Source of the DNA: JACVRX01 sp963831385
GTDB lineage: Bacteria; Actinomycetota; Actinomycetes; Jiangellales; Jiangellaceae
DNA: 64,000 bases
Direction: 5' to 3'
Assembly (NCBI GenBank): GCA_963831385.1
Contig: CAWHPW010000014.1
Location: forward strand, 62,001-126,000
The notes under the pieces were generated by a model. It was not told where the DNA came from, searched no databases, and saw nothing but the letters and a program-made list of their open reading frames with translations. A program made the translations under genes and the position numbers. Of the stretch, positions 7,660-15,617 are shown in pieces (within the stretch, counting starts at the first letter, position 1; the number at the start of each line of letters is the position of its first letter).

Positions 7660-8958
7660 TCAGGCGAGGGCGAAGTAGCGAAGCCACAGGTAGGGTGTGG
7701 CGATCGCGATGGTGACGAGGGCGACGATCAGTCCGTAGCGGGTGAATTCCCAGAAGCTGATTCGTCGACCGGCGCGTTCGGCCAGGCCGAGGATGACGAC
7801 GTTCGCCGAGGCGCCGATGGCGGTGGCGTTGCCGCCCAGGTCAGCTCCAAGTGCGAGCGCCCACCACAGCACCTGAGATTGGCCGGTGGAGCCGTCGGCG
7901 TGCACGAGTTCGGCGACGATCGGGCTCATGGTGGCCACGTACGGGATGTTGTCGATGATCGCGGACAGGGCGGCGGATGCCCACAGCAGCAGTGTGGTGG
8001 CGAATAGCAGCCGGCCCTCGGTGGCGTCGATGGCGGCTTGGGCGATGTTGTCGATGACGCCGGTGTTCACGAGTGCGCCGACCATGATGAACAGGCCGGC
8101 GAAGAACAGCAGGGTGGGCCATTCGACGTCGCGTGCCACCTCGGTGGTGTCCAGCCGGGATGCGGCTAGCAGTACCAGCCCACCGATCAGGGCGATCACT
8201 GATGGTTCGGAGTGCAGCACGGTGTGCAGCACGAATGCGGCGGTGACCACGGAGAGCACGGCCAGGCTGATGACAAGCAGCCGGCCGTCTTTGATCGCGT
8301 CGCGTTCCCGCAGTGTCATCACGGTGGCGGCCCGGTGCGGGTTGTAGCGGTAGGCGTCGCGGAACAGCCAGCGGCACAATCCGACGAACACCGCCATCAG
8401 CAGCACCACGATCGGCGCGAGGTGGATGAGGAAGTCGTTGTAAGACAAGCCGCCGCGGCTGGCGATGATGATGTTCGGCGGGTCACCGACCAGGGTGGCG
8501 GTGCCGCCGATGTTGGAGGCCATCGCCTCGGCGATCAGGTACGGGGCCACCGGCACGCCGAGCCGCTGGCAGACCAGGAAGGTGACCGGGGCGATCAGCA
8601 GCACGGTGGTGACGTTGTCTAGCACCGCGGAGGCCACGGCGGTGACCAGCACCAGGATGACCATCACCCGAAACGGCTGCCCGCGGGCGCGTTTCGCGGC
8701 CCAGATCGCCAGGTACTCGAACACCCCGGTGCGCCTGAGCACTGCGACGATCAGCATCATCCCGATCAGCAGGAAGATGACGTTCCAGTCGATGCCTGCT
8801 TCTTCGGAGAAGAACGCGTGTTCGGCGTCGGTGGCGCCAAGCAGCAGCATCAGCACCGCACCGCCGAGCGCGACCGCAACCCGGTGCACCCACTCGGTCG
8901 CGATCAACACATACGCGCCGGCGAACACGGCCACCGCCAGCCAGGCGGTGACGCTCAC
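7660..8958 (-). CDS. ArsB/NhaD-type (SLC13 / ion transporter superfamily) permease, intact copy 1
   Basis: A 432-residue membrane protein with about 11-12 helices. Family features include the N-terminal YVLIATEWVHRVAVALGGA, the repeat motifs VASAVLDNVTTVLLIAPVT and ALSAIIDNIPYVATMSPIV (the D-N-[VI] hairpin motifs of the ion transporter superfamily), NIGGTATLVGDPPNIIIA, and ADLGGNATAIGASANVVI. Likely substrates are Na+/H+ exchange or an oxyanion; sequence alone does not decide. GTG 8958 overlaps the stop of the CBS gene (GTGA), so the CBS protein is a probable regulatory partner. A broken paralogue lies at 12519-13583. Confidence 0.88.
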   Translation of the reverse strand: MSVTAWLAVAVFAGAYVLIATEWVHRVAVALGGAVLMLLLGATDAEHAFFSEEAGIDWNVIFLLIGMMLIVAVLRRTGVFEYLAIWAAKRARGQPFRVMVILVLVTAVASAVLDNVTTVLLIAPVTFLVCQRLGVPVAPYLIAEAMASNIGGTATLVGDPPNIIIASRGGLSYNDFLIHLAPIVVLLMAVFVGLCRWLFRDAYRYNPHRAATVMTLRERDAIKDGRLLVISLAVLSVVTAAFVLHTVLHSEPSVIALIGGLVLLAASRLDTTEVARDVEWPTLLFFAGLFIMVGALVNTGVIDNIAQAAIDATEGRLLFATTLLLWASAALSAIIDNIPYVATMSPIVAELVHADGSTGQSQVLWWALALGADLGGNATAIGASANVVILGLAERAGRRISFWEFTRYGLIVALVTIAIATPYLWLRYFALA

Positions 8959-9401
8959 GAGGCGAGCATCCGGTCCAGCAGCGCATCCAGGGTGATCGCC
9001 CCGCGCATCGTCCCGTCCCGTTCGGCGACGGCAACCACCGGGCTGCGCACCCGGGCCATCAAGGCGGCGATCTCCAACACGGTGGCGCCCGGATCGACCA
9101 CCGGCAGCTCGCGGCGCTCCCGCGGCAGCATCTCGGCCACCGTCCGCTCGCCCAATTCCCGCAAGAACACATCGGCGGCGGCCTCGTCGATGACCCGGGC
9201 CAGTGCCGGGTCGTCCTGGCAGTACTGCGGCACCGCCATCCGCAACACCTGAGTGCCCGGCAAAATCGTCAACGGGCGACCCCGGTCGTCCACCACGATC
9301 AGCCCGGGCAGGTTCTGCCCGGCCAGCAGCCCGGCCGCCTCAATCGCCGGGGTCGCCGAAGTCACCGTCGGGAACGGCGCCGCGAGATCACCAGCACGCA
9401 T
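8955..9401 (-). CDS. tandem CBS-domain protein, partner of permease copy 1
   Basis: A 148-residue protein made of two CBS domains, about residues 1-70 and 90-148, with VVDDRGRPLTILPGTQVL in the first and VRSPVVAVAERDGTMRGAITLDALL in the second. CBS pairs bind adenine nucleotides and gate transporters or enzymes. Start ATG 9401 was chosen because a GGAGGA lies 6 nt upstream and because MRAGDLAAPFPTV aligns with MRARAMAEPFPVV at the start of the paralogue at 13580-14038; an earlier in-frame start at 9461 is unlikely. It overlaps the permease by 4 bp. Confidence 0.85.
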   Translation of the reverse strand: MRAGDLAAPFPTVTSATPAIEAAGLLAGQNLPGLIVVDDRGRPLTILPGTQVLRMAVPQYCQDDPALARVIDEAAADVFLRELGERTVAEMLPRERRELPVVDPGATVLEIAALMARVRSPVVAVAERDGTMRGAITLDALLDRMLAS

Positions 9402-9519
9402 ATGACGTCCTCCAGTCGCATCCAAACCAAATCTGGACGCCGACCAGACTTCCCGGCACACCTGGTCGCCAACTTAGCCCAGTCCTTCGACGCCCTCGAC
9501 CGCATCTCAGTGAATGTTT

Positions 9520-9552
9520 CTTCCAACCATGTTGTAGTGGTCGGGTTGGAAG
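9520..9552. promoter_or_regulatory. dyad upstream of the DUF3040 gene
   Basis: A perfect 9-bp inverted repeat (CTTCCAACC at 9520-9528 with its complement at 9544-9552, 15-nt loop) ends 8 bp before the ribosome-binding site AGGAGG of the DUF3040 gene. An operator or 5'-leader hairpin are equally possible. Confidence 0.4.
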
Positions 9553-9571
9553 CTGCCGGGAGGAGGTCGTG

Positions 9572-9853
9572 GTGGGGCTGTCAGCGAGGGACCGTATGGC
9601 GCTTCACCGATTGGAATCGCAGCTCAGCACGGAAGATCCCGCGCTCGCGGCCTTCTTGACCCCTGGGTTGCGTCAACGCGTCACGTCACGCCGGGCCGGG
9701 TTCCTGCTCAGACTGCTTCTGCCGATGTTCGCCGGCGTGCAGGTCGCGTTGGCCGGCGGGATGGCTGGCAGCGGACTGGTGACCATGGTGGGACTGCTGT
9801 ATGCCGTCCTCGCTCCCACTGGCGCGCTGCTGGTCGACGCTTGGCGCCGATAA
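9572..9853 (+). CDS. DUF3040-family small membrane protein
   Basis: A 93-residue protein with the DUF3040 signature at its N-terminus, GLSARDRMALHRLESQLSTE followed by DPALAAFL, then two membrane helices (about residues 42-62 and 66-85) and a short basic end. The function of the family is unknown; it is widespread in actinobacteria. GTG 9572 was chosen because AGGAGG (9561-9566) lies 5 nt upstream; GTG 9569 is too close to it. It is divergent from the CBS gene and otherwise isolated. Confidence 0.75.
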   Translation: MGLSARDRMALHRLESQLSTEDPALAAFLTPGLRQRVTSRRAGFLLRLLLPMFAGVQVALAGGMAGSGLVTMVGLLYAVLAPTGALLVDAWRR

Positions 9854-9867
9854 AGGCTAAGCGCCGC

Positions 9868-9912
9868 CGATCCGCAGGGTGTTGTGGTCGAGGGGTGATC
9901 GCCCGCGGATCG
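9868..9912. terminator. inverted repeat after the DUF3040 gene
   Basis: Perfect 8-bp arms (9868-9875 with 9905-9912, 29-nt loop) begin 15 bp after the DUF3040 stop codon. They may terminate it. The remaining bases to 10071 contain no gene I can support. Confidence 0.3.
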
Positions 9913-10071
9913 CGCAAGTCGTGTCACCAGCGAACGGCTCCGGCGGGCGCAGGCGGATCTTCGACCCCGCATGCGGTAGGAGAACGGCCTCCTCACCTTG
10001 CCGAGTGAAACGTCAAAAGCCTCGGTTTAACGCCCGCCGAGCGGCGTTCATGACAGCCGCCGCAACCGGCA

Positions 10072-10497
10072 TCAGGGCAGCTCACCCGCTGCGTAGATCG
10101 CCAAATGGGTGAGCGACACCCGGCGCCACTCCATGCCGGTCGAGTGCCGGACCGCGTCGCCGAGCCACGCCGGCGAGATCGGCACGGAGCCCCACCGGTC
10201 GACGAGGGCGAGCAGCCCGGGTCGGTGTCTCGGCGGCCTCGACGATCGCGTCGAAGCCGAGCGCCGGCGTCGGACCGCCACTGGACGACCCGACCGGCGA
10301 CCCGACCACCATGCTGGACCCGCAGCGGCATCGGAGGGTCGAGCACCAACGCCGAGTCCCGGGCGAACCACTCCCGGCTACCGCCGGCCAGCCGCAGCGG
10401 CTGATCCCAGCACAGCACCTGAGCATGCAACCGGCGGTCCCCGGCGGACCGTACGTACAGCTGCGTGTTCACCCGCCTGGTGGACCTCGCCGTCCAT
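10072..10497 (-). pseudogene. decayed gene of unknown function, several frameshifts
   Basis: Three minus-strand frames give protein-like text that reads on from one to the next: ATG 10497 with MDGEVH, then VNTQLYVRSAGDRRLHAQVL and SREWFARDSALVLDPPMPL, then ALGFDAIVEAAET, then LLALVDRWGSVPISPAW to IYAAGELP and a stop at 10072. Each switch needs a one- or two-base shift. Composition and hydrophobic spacing look like a single soluble protein that has decayed, or a region with sequencing indels. I do not recognise the family. The gap 10498-10823 upstream contains nothing else convincing. Confidence 0.4.
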
Positions 10498-10823
10498 GGT
10501 CAAGTCCGCCGCGACCGGCTCACATCCCAGCGCCGGCTCTTCGGACAAGCCACTTCCGGACCCGCCACCGCCGATCCTAGGCCTCCGCTACCGGCTGCTT
10601 CTTGACAGAGAGGAGCCACGTTCGGACTTCACTGTCGGCGGCAGATCCGGACGTCCAACCGCTGGGGCTGTCTGCATAACCATGCGAAGCGGGACGGGTG
10701 GCGCGCGGCCGGACCACTCCAATTGGCCGACTCTGGCTCCGTTCTCAATCCTCGGTTGGCGTGGGCCCGTAAGGGGATGCTCTGCTGGGATTCCGATTCC
10801 GCGAGTATCAAGACTGCCGGCGC
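10498..10823. other. 326-bp stretch without a supported gene
   Basis: Open frames exist on both strands but none has a convincing start, ribosome-binding site or protein-like composition. A minus-strand reading continuing upstream from the decayed gene (Gly/Ser-rich then SEEPALGCEPVAADLT, about 10498-10590) may be its original 5' part. No strong repeat or RNA structure was seen. Confidence 0.5.
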
Positions 10824-11810
10824 TCACGCCCCGATGTCGGCGAGCCACTGGCCGACTGCCTGCGCGCAGAGGTCGGGCGCCTCGACGGGAAGCAGGTGGC
10901 CAACCTCGTCGATGGGTCTGGGTGTCCAGCCCGGCCGCCGGGCGTGCTGCATGAGCGACGTGGTGTCGACCAGCGGATCGTCCCTTCCCCACAGCACAAG
11001 TACCGGCACCCGCACGGAATCGAGCGCCTCGTTCGTCGGCCGCTGGGTGATGAACATGGCTTTGAGGACCGACGCGAACGCCGTGGCCGTGCCCGCCATC
11101 CGTTCCGGGTGCTCGCGGGCCGCCTCGAGGCCATCGAGCCACAGGTCGACCTGCGCGCGTGAGACACGGCCCGGGTCTCCGCCGACCCGGCCGGCGCGGC
11201 CACCTGAGACGGCACCCGCATCTTTGATCGCGGCTCGCTTGGCGTCCAGTATGCGCCGACCAGCCAGTCGCAGCGCGATGCGTGTCGTGGGCGGGCCGGC
11301 TGCGACGGCGAGGCGTCCCAGCGTCTGCCACCCGAGCGCCTCGACTCGCGATGCCCGGCGCCACGGCAGCGCCGGGGCCACCAAGACGACTCCCCGAATC
11401 TTGTTGGGCATGAGCCCCGCGGCCAGCGCCGCCACCAGGCCACCCATCGACCAGCCGTGCAGCACCACCTGGCTTTCGAGGCGGAGCTGCCGGACGAAGG
11501 CCGACACGAAGCGAGCGTCGAGGTCCGCGCGTGGCCCGCGCCGATACGGAGCACCGCTGTGGCCCGTAATGGTCCCCGGGAGGTCGACGGAAATCACCGG
11601 CCCGAGCTGTCTCAGGTGAGGAACGAGGTCGATCCACATGCTCGCGCTACCGGTCATCGGGGGCACGAGCACGTGAACCGGTGCCTCGTGAGCCGCGGCC
11701 GAAACGGGCTCCGCGCGGACATAGTGCACGGGCACGCCGCACACGCTCGTCGACACGCTGCGCAACCCCGCCCACTGCGGCGACCGGACGCCCCAGTCGT
11801 CGTATCGCAC
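10824..11810 (-). CDS. alpha/beta-fold hydrolase
   Basis: A 328-residue alpha/beta hydrolase with a complete apparent triad: Ser in the elbow LHGWSMGG (about residues 118-125), Asp in LWGRDDPLVD and His in DEVGHLLPVEAPD. The oxyanion region is VPPMTGSASMW and a helical cap lies between. It resembles esterases or haloperoxidase-like hydrolases; the substrate is not inferable. ATG 11810 lies just after a weak GGAGG-like sequence. It stands alone inside the accessory pocket, flanked on both sides by decayed genes. Confidence 0.82.
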   Translation of the reverse strand: MRYDDWGVRSPQWAGLRSVSTSVCGVPVHYVRAEPVSAAAHEAPVHVLVPPMTGSASMWIDLVPHLRQLGPVISVDLPGTITGHSGAPYRRGPRADLDARFVSAFVRQLRLESQVVLHGWSMGGLVAALAAGLMPNKIRGVVLVAPALPWRRASRVEALGWQTLGRLAVAAGPPTTRIALRLAGRRILDAKRAAIKDAGAVSGGRAGRVGGDPGRVSRAQVDLWLDGLEAAREHPERMAGTATAFASVLKAMFITQRPTNEALDSVRVPVLVLWGRDDPLVDTTSLMQHARRPGWTPRPIDEVGHLLPVEAPDLCAQAVGQWLADIGA

Positions 11811-11940
11811 GGGGATACCTCCGCCTTTCTCGATAGTCGCAGCAAAGCGGGGCGGCGCCCCGCTGGGTGGTGGGTTTGAGGTTGCCCTCGGTGCCTACTC
11901 ACCGCTCCCGATCGCGGCGAGGTCTCCATCTTCGCTGGTG

Positions 11941-12518
11941 TCATAGAGCTTGGCCATGGAGCCCTCGGAGGTAGCGGCGGTCGCCGGGCGAGAACGGCGA
12001 GCGCCGCGAGGACCGGCTCCGAGGGTTGCCCGCCAGGGAAGCGACTCGCTGTGATGAACCGGTCGACTCATCACCCGATTTGGTCTCCTCCGATTCGTTA
12101 GGGAGCGTGCGTGCTGTGACCAGTTGGGCCTGTTGTCGAACGAAGGCCGAAAGAACGTCGAAGCTGACCCGGCGATCCCGGATGGAGTCGTGAGCCGCTC
12201 GCTCTAGGGCGTACACGCCGCCCAGTTGGACGGCGGGTTTGGTCTCGTCGCCGAGTTGCTCAACGGCTTTGTGTAGCGGTCGGTGCGGTTGGCATCGCGG
12301 TCTGGTTCTTGCCGCTGGTGCGTGTACCAGAGCGTGATGGCCGCGCCGACCGCGGCGAAGACAGCGAGGACCGTGCGGCGCTCCTCGGTAATGGCCCTGA
12401 CCCGGTCCGTGTCGGCTAGTCGCCCGTGGGCTTGATCCACCAACCAGGGAGGGAGCCCCAACAGGAGCAGGATCACTGCGGCAGTCCCGGCGGCCACTAG
12501 CGCAACCTTCAGAGTGGT
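11941..12518 (-). pseudogene. pentapeptide-repeat-type membrane protein remnant, frameshifted
   Basis: The minus strand encodes LLLLGLPPWLVDQ, EERRTVLAVFAAVGAAITLW and TDRYTK, and then, after a one-base shift near 12266, AVEQLGDETKPAVQLGGVYA and LERAAHDSIRDRRVSF. This is the conserved N-terminal part of actinobacterial pentapeptide-repeat membrane proteins (family text like YTKAVEQLGS...VRLGGIYALERIA). The repeats themselves are missing; a further shift near 12000 gives only LAALAVLARR and RYLRGLHGQAL. Its 5' end is fused in frame to the broken permease at about 12519, so a deletion or recombination joined two unrelated genes. Confidence 0.65.
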
Positions 12519-13583
12519 GGCCGACAGCACGGCGGACCCGAACAGCAGACCGGTCGCGGCGAGCAGATAGTCGTCACCGACCGCTCCGATGGCGGCCTCG
12601 CCGACGGCGTCGATGACGCCGACGTTGACCAAGGCGCCCACAATCACGAACAGCCCCATGAAGAAGATCAGCGTCGGCCACTCCACCTCCGCCAGGTAGT
12701 CGGCGGTGGCCGTCCTGGACACCACCACGTGCAGGCCGGCGCCGAGCAGGGCCACCAGGCTCGGCGCGACGTTGATGGTCGTGCCGAGAACGAACCCCAG
12801 GATGACCAAAGCGAGTACTGCCAGGCTGCGACGAAGGAGGACCGGGCCCGGATCGCCCGCCGCTGGTCTATGCGCATGATCGCCTCGACTCGTTCCGGGT
12901 CATAGCTGAACGAGTCGCGAAACAGCCATCGGGAAAGCAGCACGAACGCCGCAAACGCAATGACGATGAACGGGGTGAGATGGATCAGGAAGTCGTTGAA
13001 CGACAGATCCCGTCTGCTGGCGATGATCAGGTTGGGTGGGTCGCCGATAAGGGTCGCCGTGCCGCCGATGTTGCTCGCCATCACCAGGGCGATCAGGAAT
13101 CCTTCCAGTCGGATCCGGAGCCGGTCACATACCAGCAGCGTGACGGGTGCGATGAGCATCACGGTCGTGACGTTGGGGAGCAGGGCGGAGGCGACCCGCC
13201 GTGATCGTGCACAGCATCGCCATGATCGCGAATGGCCGTCCACGCGCTCGCTTGGCCGCCCAGATGGCCAGGTACTCGAACAAGCCGGTCTGCTTGAGCA
13301 CCCCGATGATGATCATCATGCCAAGCAGCAGGAACACGACGTTCCAGTCGACCGCGGTCTCTTCGGAGAAGAACGCCGACTCGGCGTTGGTCGCGCCGAT
13401 CACGACCATCAGGGCTGCGCCGATGAGTGCGGCGGCGACGCGATGGACCCACTCGGCGGCGATCAACACATAGGTGCCGACGAAGATCACGACCGCCAGC
13501 ATCACGACCAATGTGCTCGACGAGTGCTCTGCTGACTGGGCGGACTCCGAGGCTGCAAGCGAAAGGGCGGGCAGGCTGGTCAT
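12519..13583 (-). pseudogene. ArsB/NhaD-type permease, broken copy 2
   Basis: A paralogue of the permease at 7660-8958, spread over three frames. Segment 1 (13583 to about 13200) runs from the start through FEYLAIWAAKRARGRPFAIM and LCTITA. Segment 2 (about 13200 to 12840) covers VASALLPNVTTVMLIAPVT and NIGGTATLIGDPPNLIIASR. Segment 3 (about 12840 to 12519) covers LAVLALVILGFVLGT through WPTLIFFMGLFVIVGALVN to LLFGSAVLSA. The C-terminal quarter is absent and the frame runs into the pentapeptide remnant. Two frameshifts plus truncation make function unlikely. GTG 13583 overlaps the CBS gene stop as in the intact copy. Confidence 0.85.
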
Positions 13584-14038
13584 GCGGGCAGCGCGGCGCC
13601 GAGCAGCCGGTGCACGGTGATGACGCCGATAACGTGCCCTTCGTCGACGACCGCAACGACTGGCGAGTGCTGCTCAGCCATCACCGCTGCGACCTCGATC
13701 AGCGTGGCGTCCGGAGCGACGATGGGCCGGGGCGTGCCACGCGGCAGGAATTTCTTCGACGGCATGAGTTCCTGCACGGTGCGTCCACGCAGGCTTTCGC
13801 AGAGTGCGTCCGCATCACTTTCGCTGTACACCGAGGCGAGGGTCCGGTCCTCCTCGACGTAGTCCGGCAATGCGAAGCGCAGGACCTGCGAGCCGGGCAG
13901 GATGAACAGCGGCAGACCCTCGTGGTCGACGACGACCAACCCAGGCAGCGCGCGATCGACCAACAGGCGGGTCGCCTCCAACGCATCGGTGTCCAGATGA
14001 ACGACCGGGAAAGGTTCCGCCATCGCACGTGCACGCAC
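13580..14038 (-). CDS. tandem CBS-domain protein, partner of broken permease copy 2
   Basis: A 152-residue two-CBS-domain protein closely similar to the one at 8955-9401 (LPGLVVVDHEGLPLFILPGS against LPGLIVVDDRGRPLTILPGT). Its own frame is intact even though the permease it overlaps (GTGA at 13580-13583) is broken, so it is now an orphan or acts on the other permease. It is divergent from glpK, 67 bp apart, and that gap must hold both promoters. Confidence 0.85.
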   Translation of the reverse strand: MRARAMAEPFPVVHLDTDALEATRLLVDRALPGLVVVDHEGLPLFILPGSQVLRFALPDYVEEDRTLASVYSESDADALCESLRGRTVQELMPSKKFLPRGTPRPIVAPDATLIEVAAVMAEQHSPVVAVVDEGHVIGVITVHRLLGAALPA

Positions 14039-14105
14039 ACCGGCACTCTAGGGCGAACCTCCTAGGCTTGATCGCACGCTGCTCGCTACTGGTGGAGGGA
14101 TCAGG

Positions 14106-15617
14106 ATGCCGGGCTACGTCGCCGCCATCGACCAGGGGACGACGAGCACCCGCTGCCTGCTGATCGATCAGGACGGGCATTCCGTCGCTGGGCATCAGCT
14201 GGAGCACTCGCAGCACCTTCCTCGGCCGGGATGGGTCGAACACGACCCTGTGGAGATCTGGACCAACACGCGAGCGGTCGTGGCGGGTGCGATGGCCCGC
14301 GCCAGTGCCGAGCCGCGTGACATCGTTGCCGTCGGAGTCACCAACCAGCGCGAGACGACCGTGATCTGGGAGCGAGCCACCGGCGCGCCCGTATATCCGG
14401 CCATCGTTTGGCAGGACACCCGAACCCAGCAGATCTGTGCCAGGTTGGCGGCCGGCGGCGGCGTGGATCGGTTCCGTGCGACGACCGGGCTTCCGCTTGC
14501 CACCTACTTCGCCGGGCCCAAGGCGGCGTGGATCCTCGACGAGGTCGATGGCGCCCGCTCCTCCGCCGGCCGGGGTGACCTGCTCTTCGGAACGATCGAC
14601 ACTTATCTGCTGTGGCGAATGACCGGCGGCCCGGACGGTGGCGTGCACGTCACCGACGTCACGAATGCGGCGCGGACGATGCTGATGGACCTTCGCACGT
14701 TGGCGTGGGATCCGGACATCTGCGCGGAGGTCGGCGTCCCACTGGCCGTGCTCCCGGAGATCCGGTCCTCGTCGGAACTGTACGGACGAACGAGCGAGTC
14801 GGCCTTTTTCGCAGGCACGCCGGTCGCGGGCGTCCTCGGAGACCAGCACGCGGCGACGTTCGGGCAGACGTGCTTCGAACCCGGCGACGCCAAGAACACC
14901 TATGGCACAGGCAACTTCCTCCTGCAGAACACCGGATCGGAGCCGGTCATGAGCAGGCGCGGCCTGCTGACGACTGTTGCCTACCGGCTCGGCGAGCAAC
15001 CGGCCGTCTACGCTCTGGAAGGCTCCATCGCCGTCACCGGATCGCTGGTCCAGTGGCTGCGCGACAACCTGGGCCTGGTCAAGAGTGCGGGCGAGATCGA
15101 GGCACTGGCAAACACGGTCGTCGACAACGGCGGTGTGTACATCGTCCCGGCTTTCTCGGGTTTGTTCGCGCCGCACTGGCGGCCCGACGCGCGCGGGGTG
15201 ATCGTCGGGCTCACCCGATACGCGAATCGTGGGCACGTCGCGCGGGCTGCCCTGGAGGCGACCGCATTCCAGACCCGGGAGGTCGTCGACGCGATGCAGG
15301 CCGACTCCGGTGTGGCGCTGCGCGAGCTGCGGGTCGACGGCGGCATGGTCGTCGACGACACGCTGATGCAATTCCAGGCTGATCTGCTGGGCGTGCCGGT
15401 GGTCCGGCCGGTGGTGACCGAGACAACGGCACTCGGAGCGGCCTATGCAGCCGGCCTCGCCGTCGGGTTCTGGGACGGGCTGGACGAGCTCCGGCAGCAC
15501 TGGGCCGAGGACCGGCGGTGGCTGCCATCGCGTGATGATGACTGGCGGAAGCGCGAGATGGCCCGGTGGGCGAAAGCCGTCGAGCGCACCTTGGGCTGGG
15601 TCGAGGACGACGGGTGA
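14106..15617 (+). CDS. glpK: glycerol kinase
   Basis: A 503-residue FGGY-family kinase that phosphorylates glycerol to glycerol-3-phosphate using ATP. N-terminal phosphate-binding AAIDQGTTSTRCLLID, substrate motif GVTNQRETTVIWER, and the C-terminal FGGY-type motif region with GVLGDQHAATFGQTCFEPGD and LRVDGGMVVDDTLMQFQADL are all present. Length is normal for GlpK. A ribosome-binding GGAGG lies 9 nt before ATG 14106. Its stop overlaps the glpD GTG, so kinase and dehydrogenase form one unit for glycerol use. No glycerol facilitator gene is adjacent. Confidence 0.95.
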   Translation: MPGYVAAIDQGTTSTRCLLIDQDGHSVAGHQLEHSQHLPRPGWVEHDPVEIWTNTRAVVAGAMARASAEPRDIVAVGVTNQRETTVIWERATGAPVYPAIVWQDTRTQQICARLAAGGGVDRFRATTGLPLATYFAGPKAAWILDEVDGARSSAGRGDLLFGTIDTYLLWRMTGGPDGGVHVTDVTNAARTMLMDLRTLAWDPDICAEVGVPLAVLPEIRSSSELYGRTSESAFFAGTPVAGVLGDQHAATFGQTCFEPGDAKNTYGTGNFLLQNTGSEPVMSRRGLLTTVAYRLGEQPAVYALEGSIAVTGSLVQWLRDNLGLVKSAGEIEALANTVVDNGGVYIVPAFSGLFAPHWRPDARGVIVGLTRYANRGHVARAALEATAFQTREVVDAMQADSGVALRELRVDGGMVVDDTLMQFQADLLGVPVVRPVVTETTALGAAYAAGLAVGFWDGLDELRQHWAEDRRWLPSRDDDWRKREMARWAKAVERTLGWVEDDG

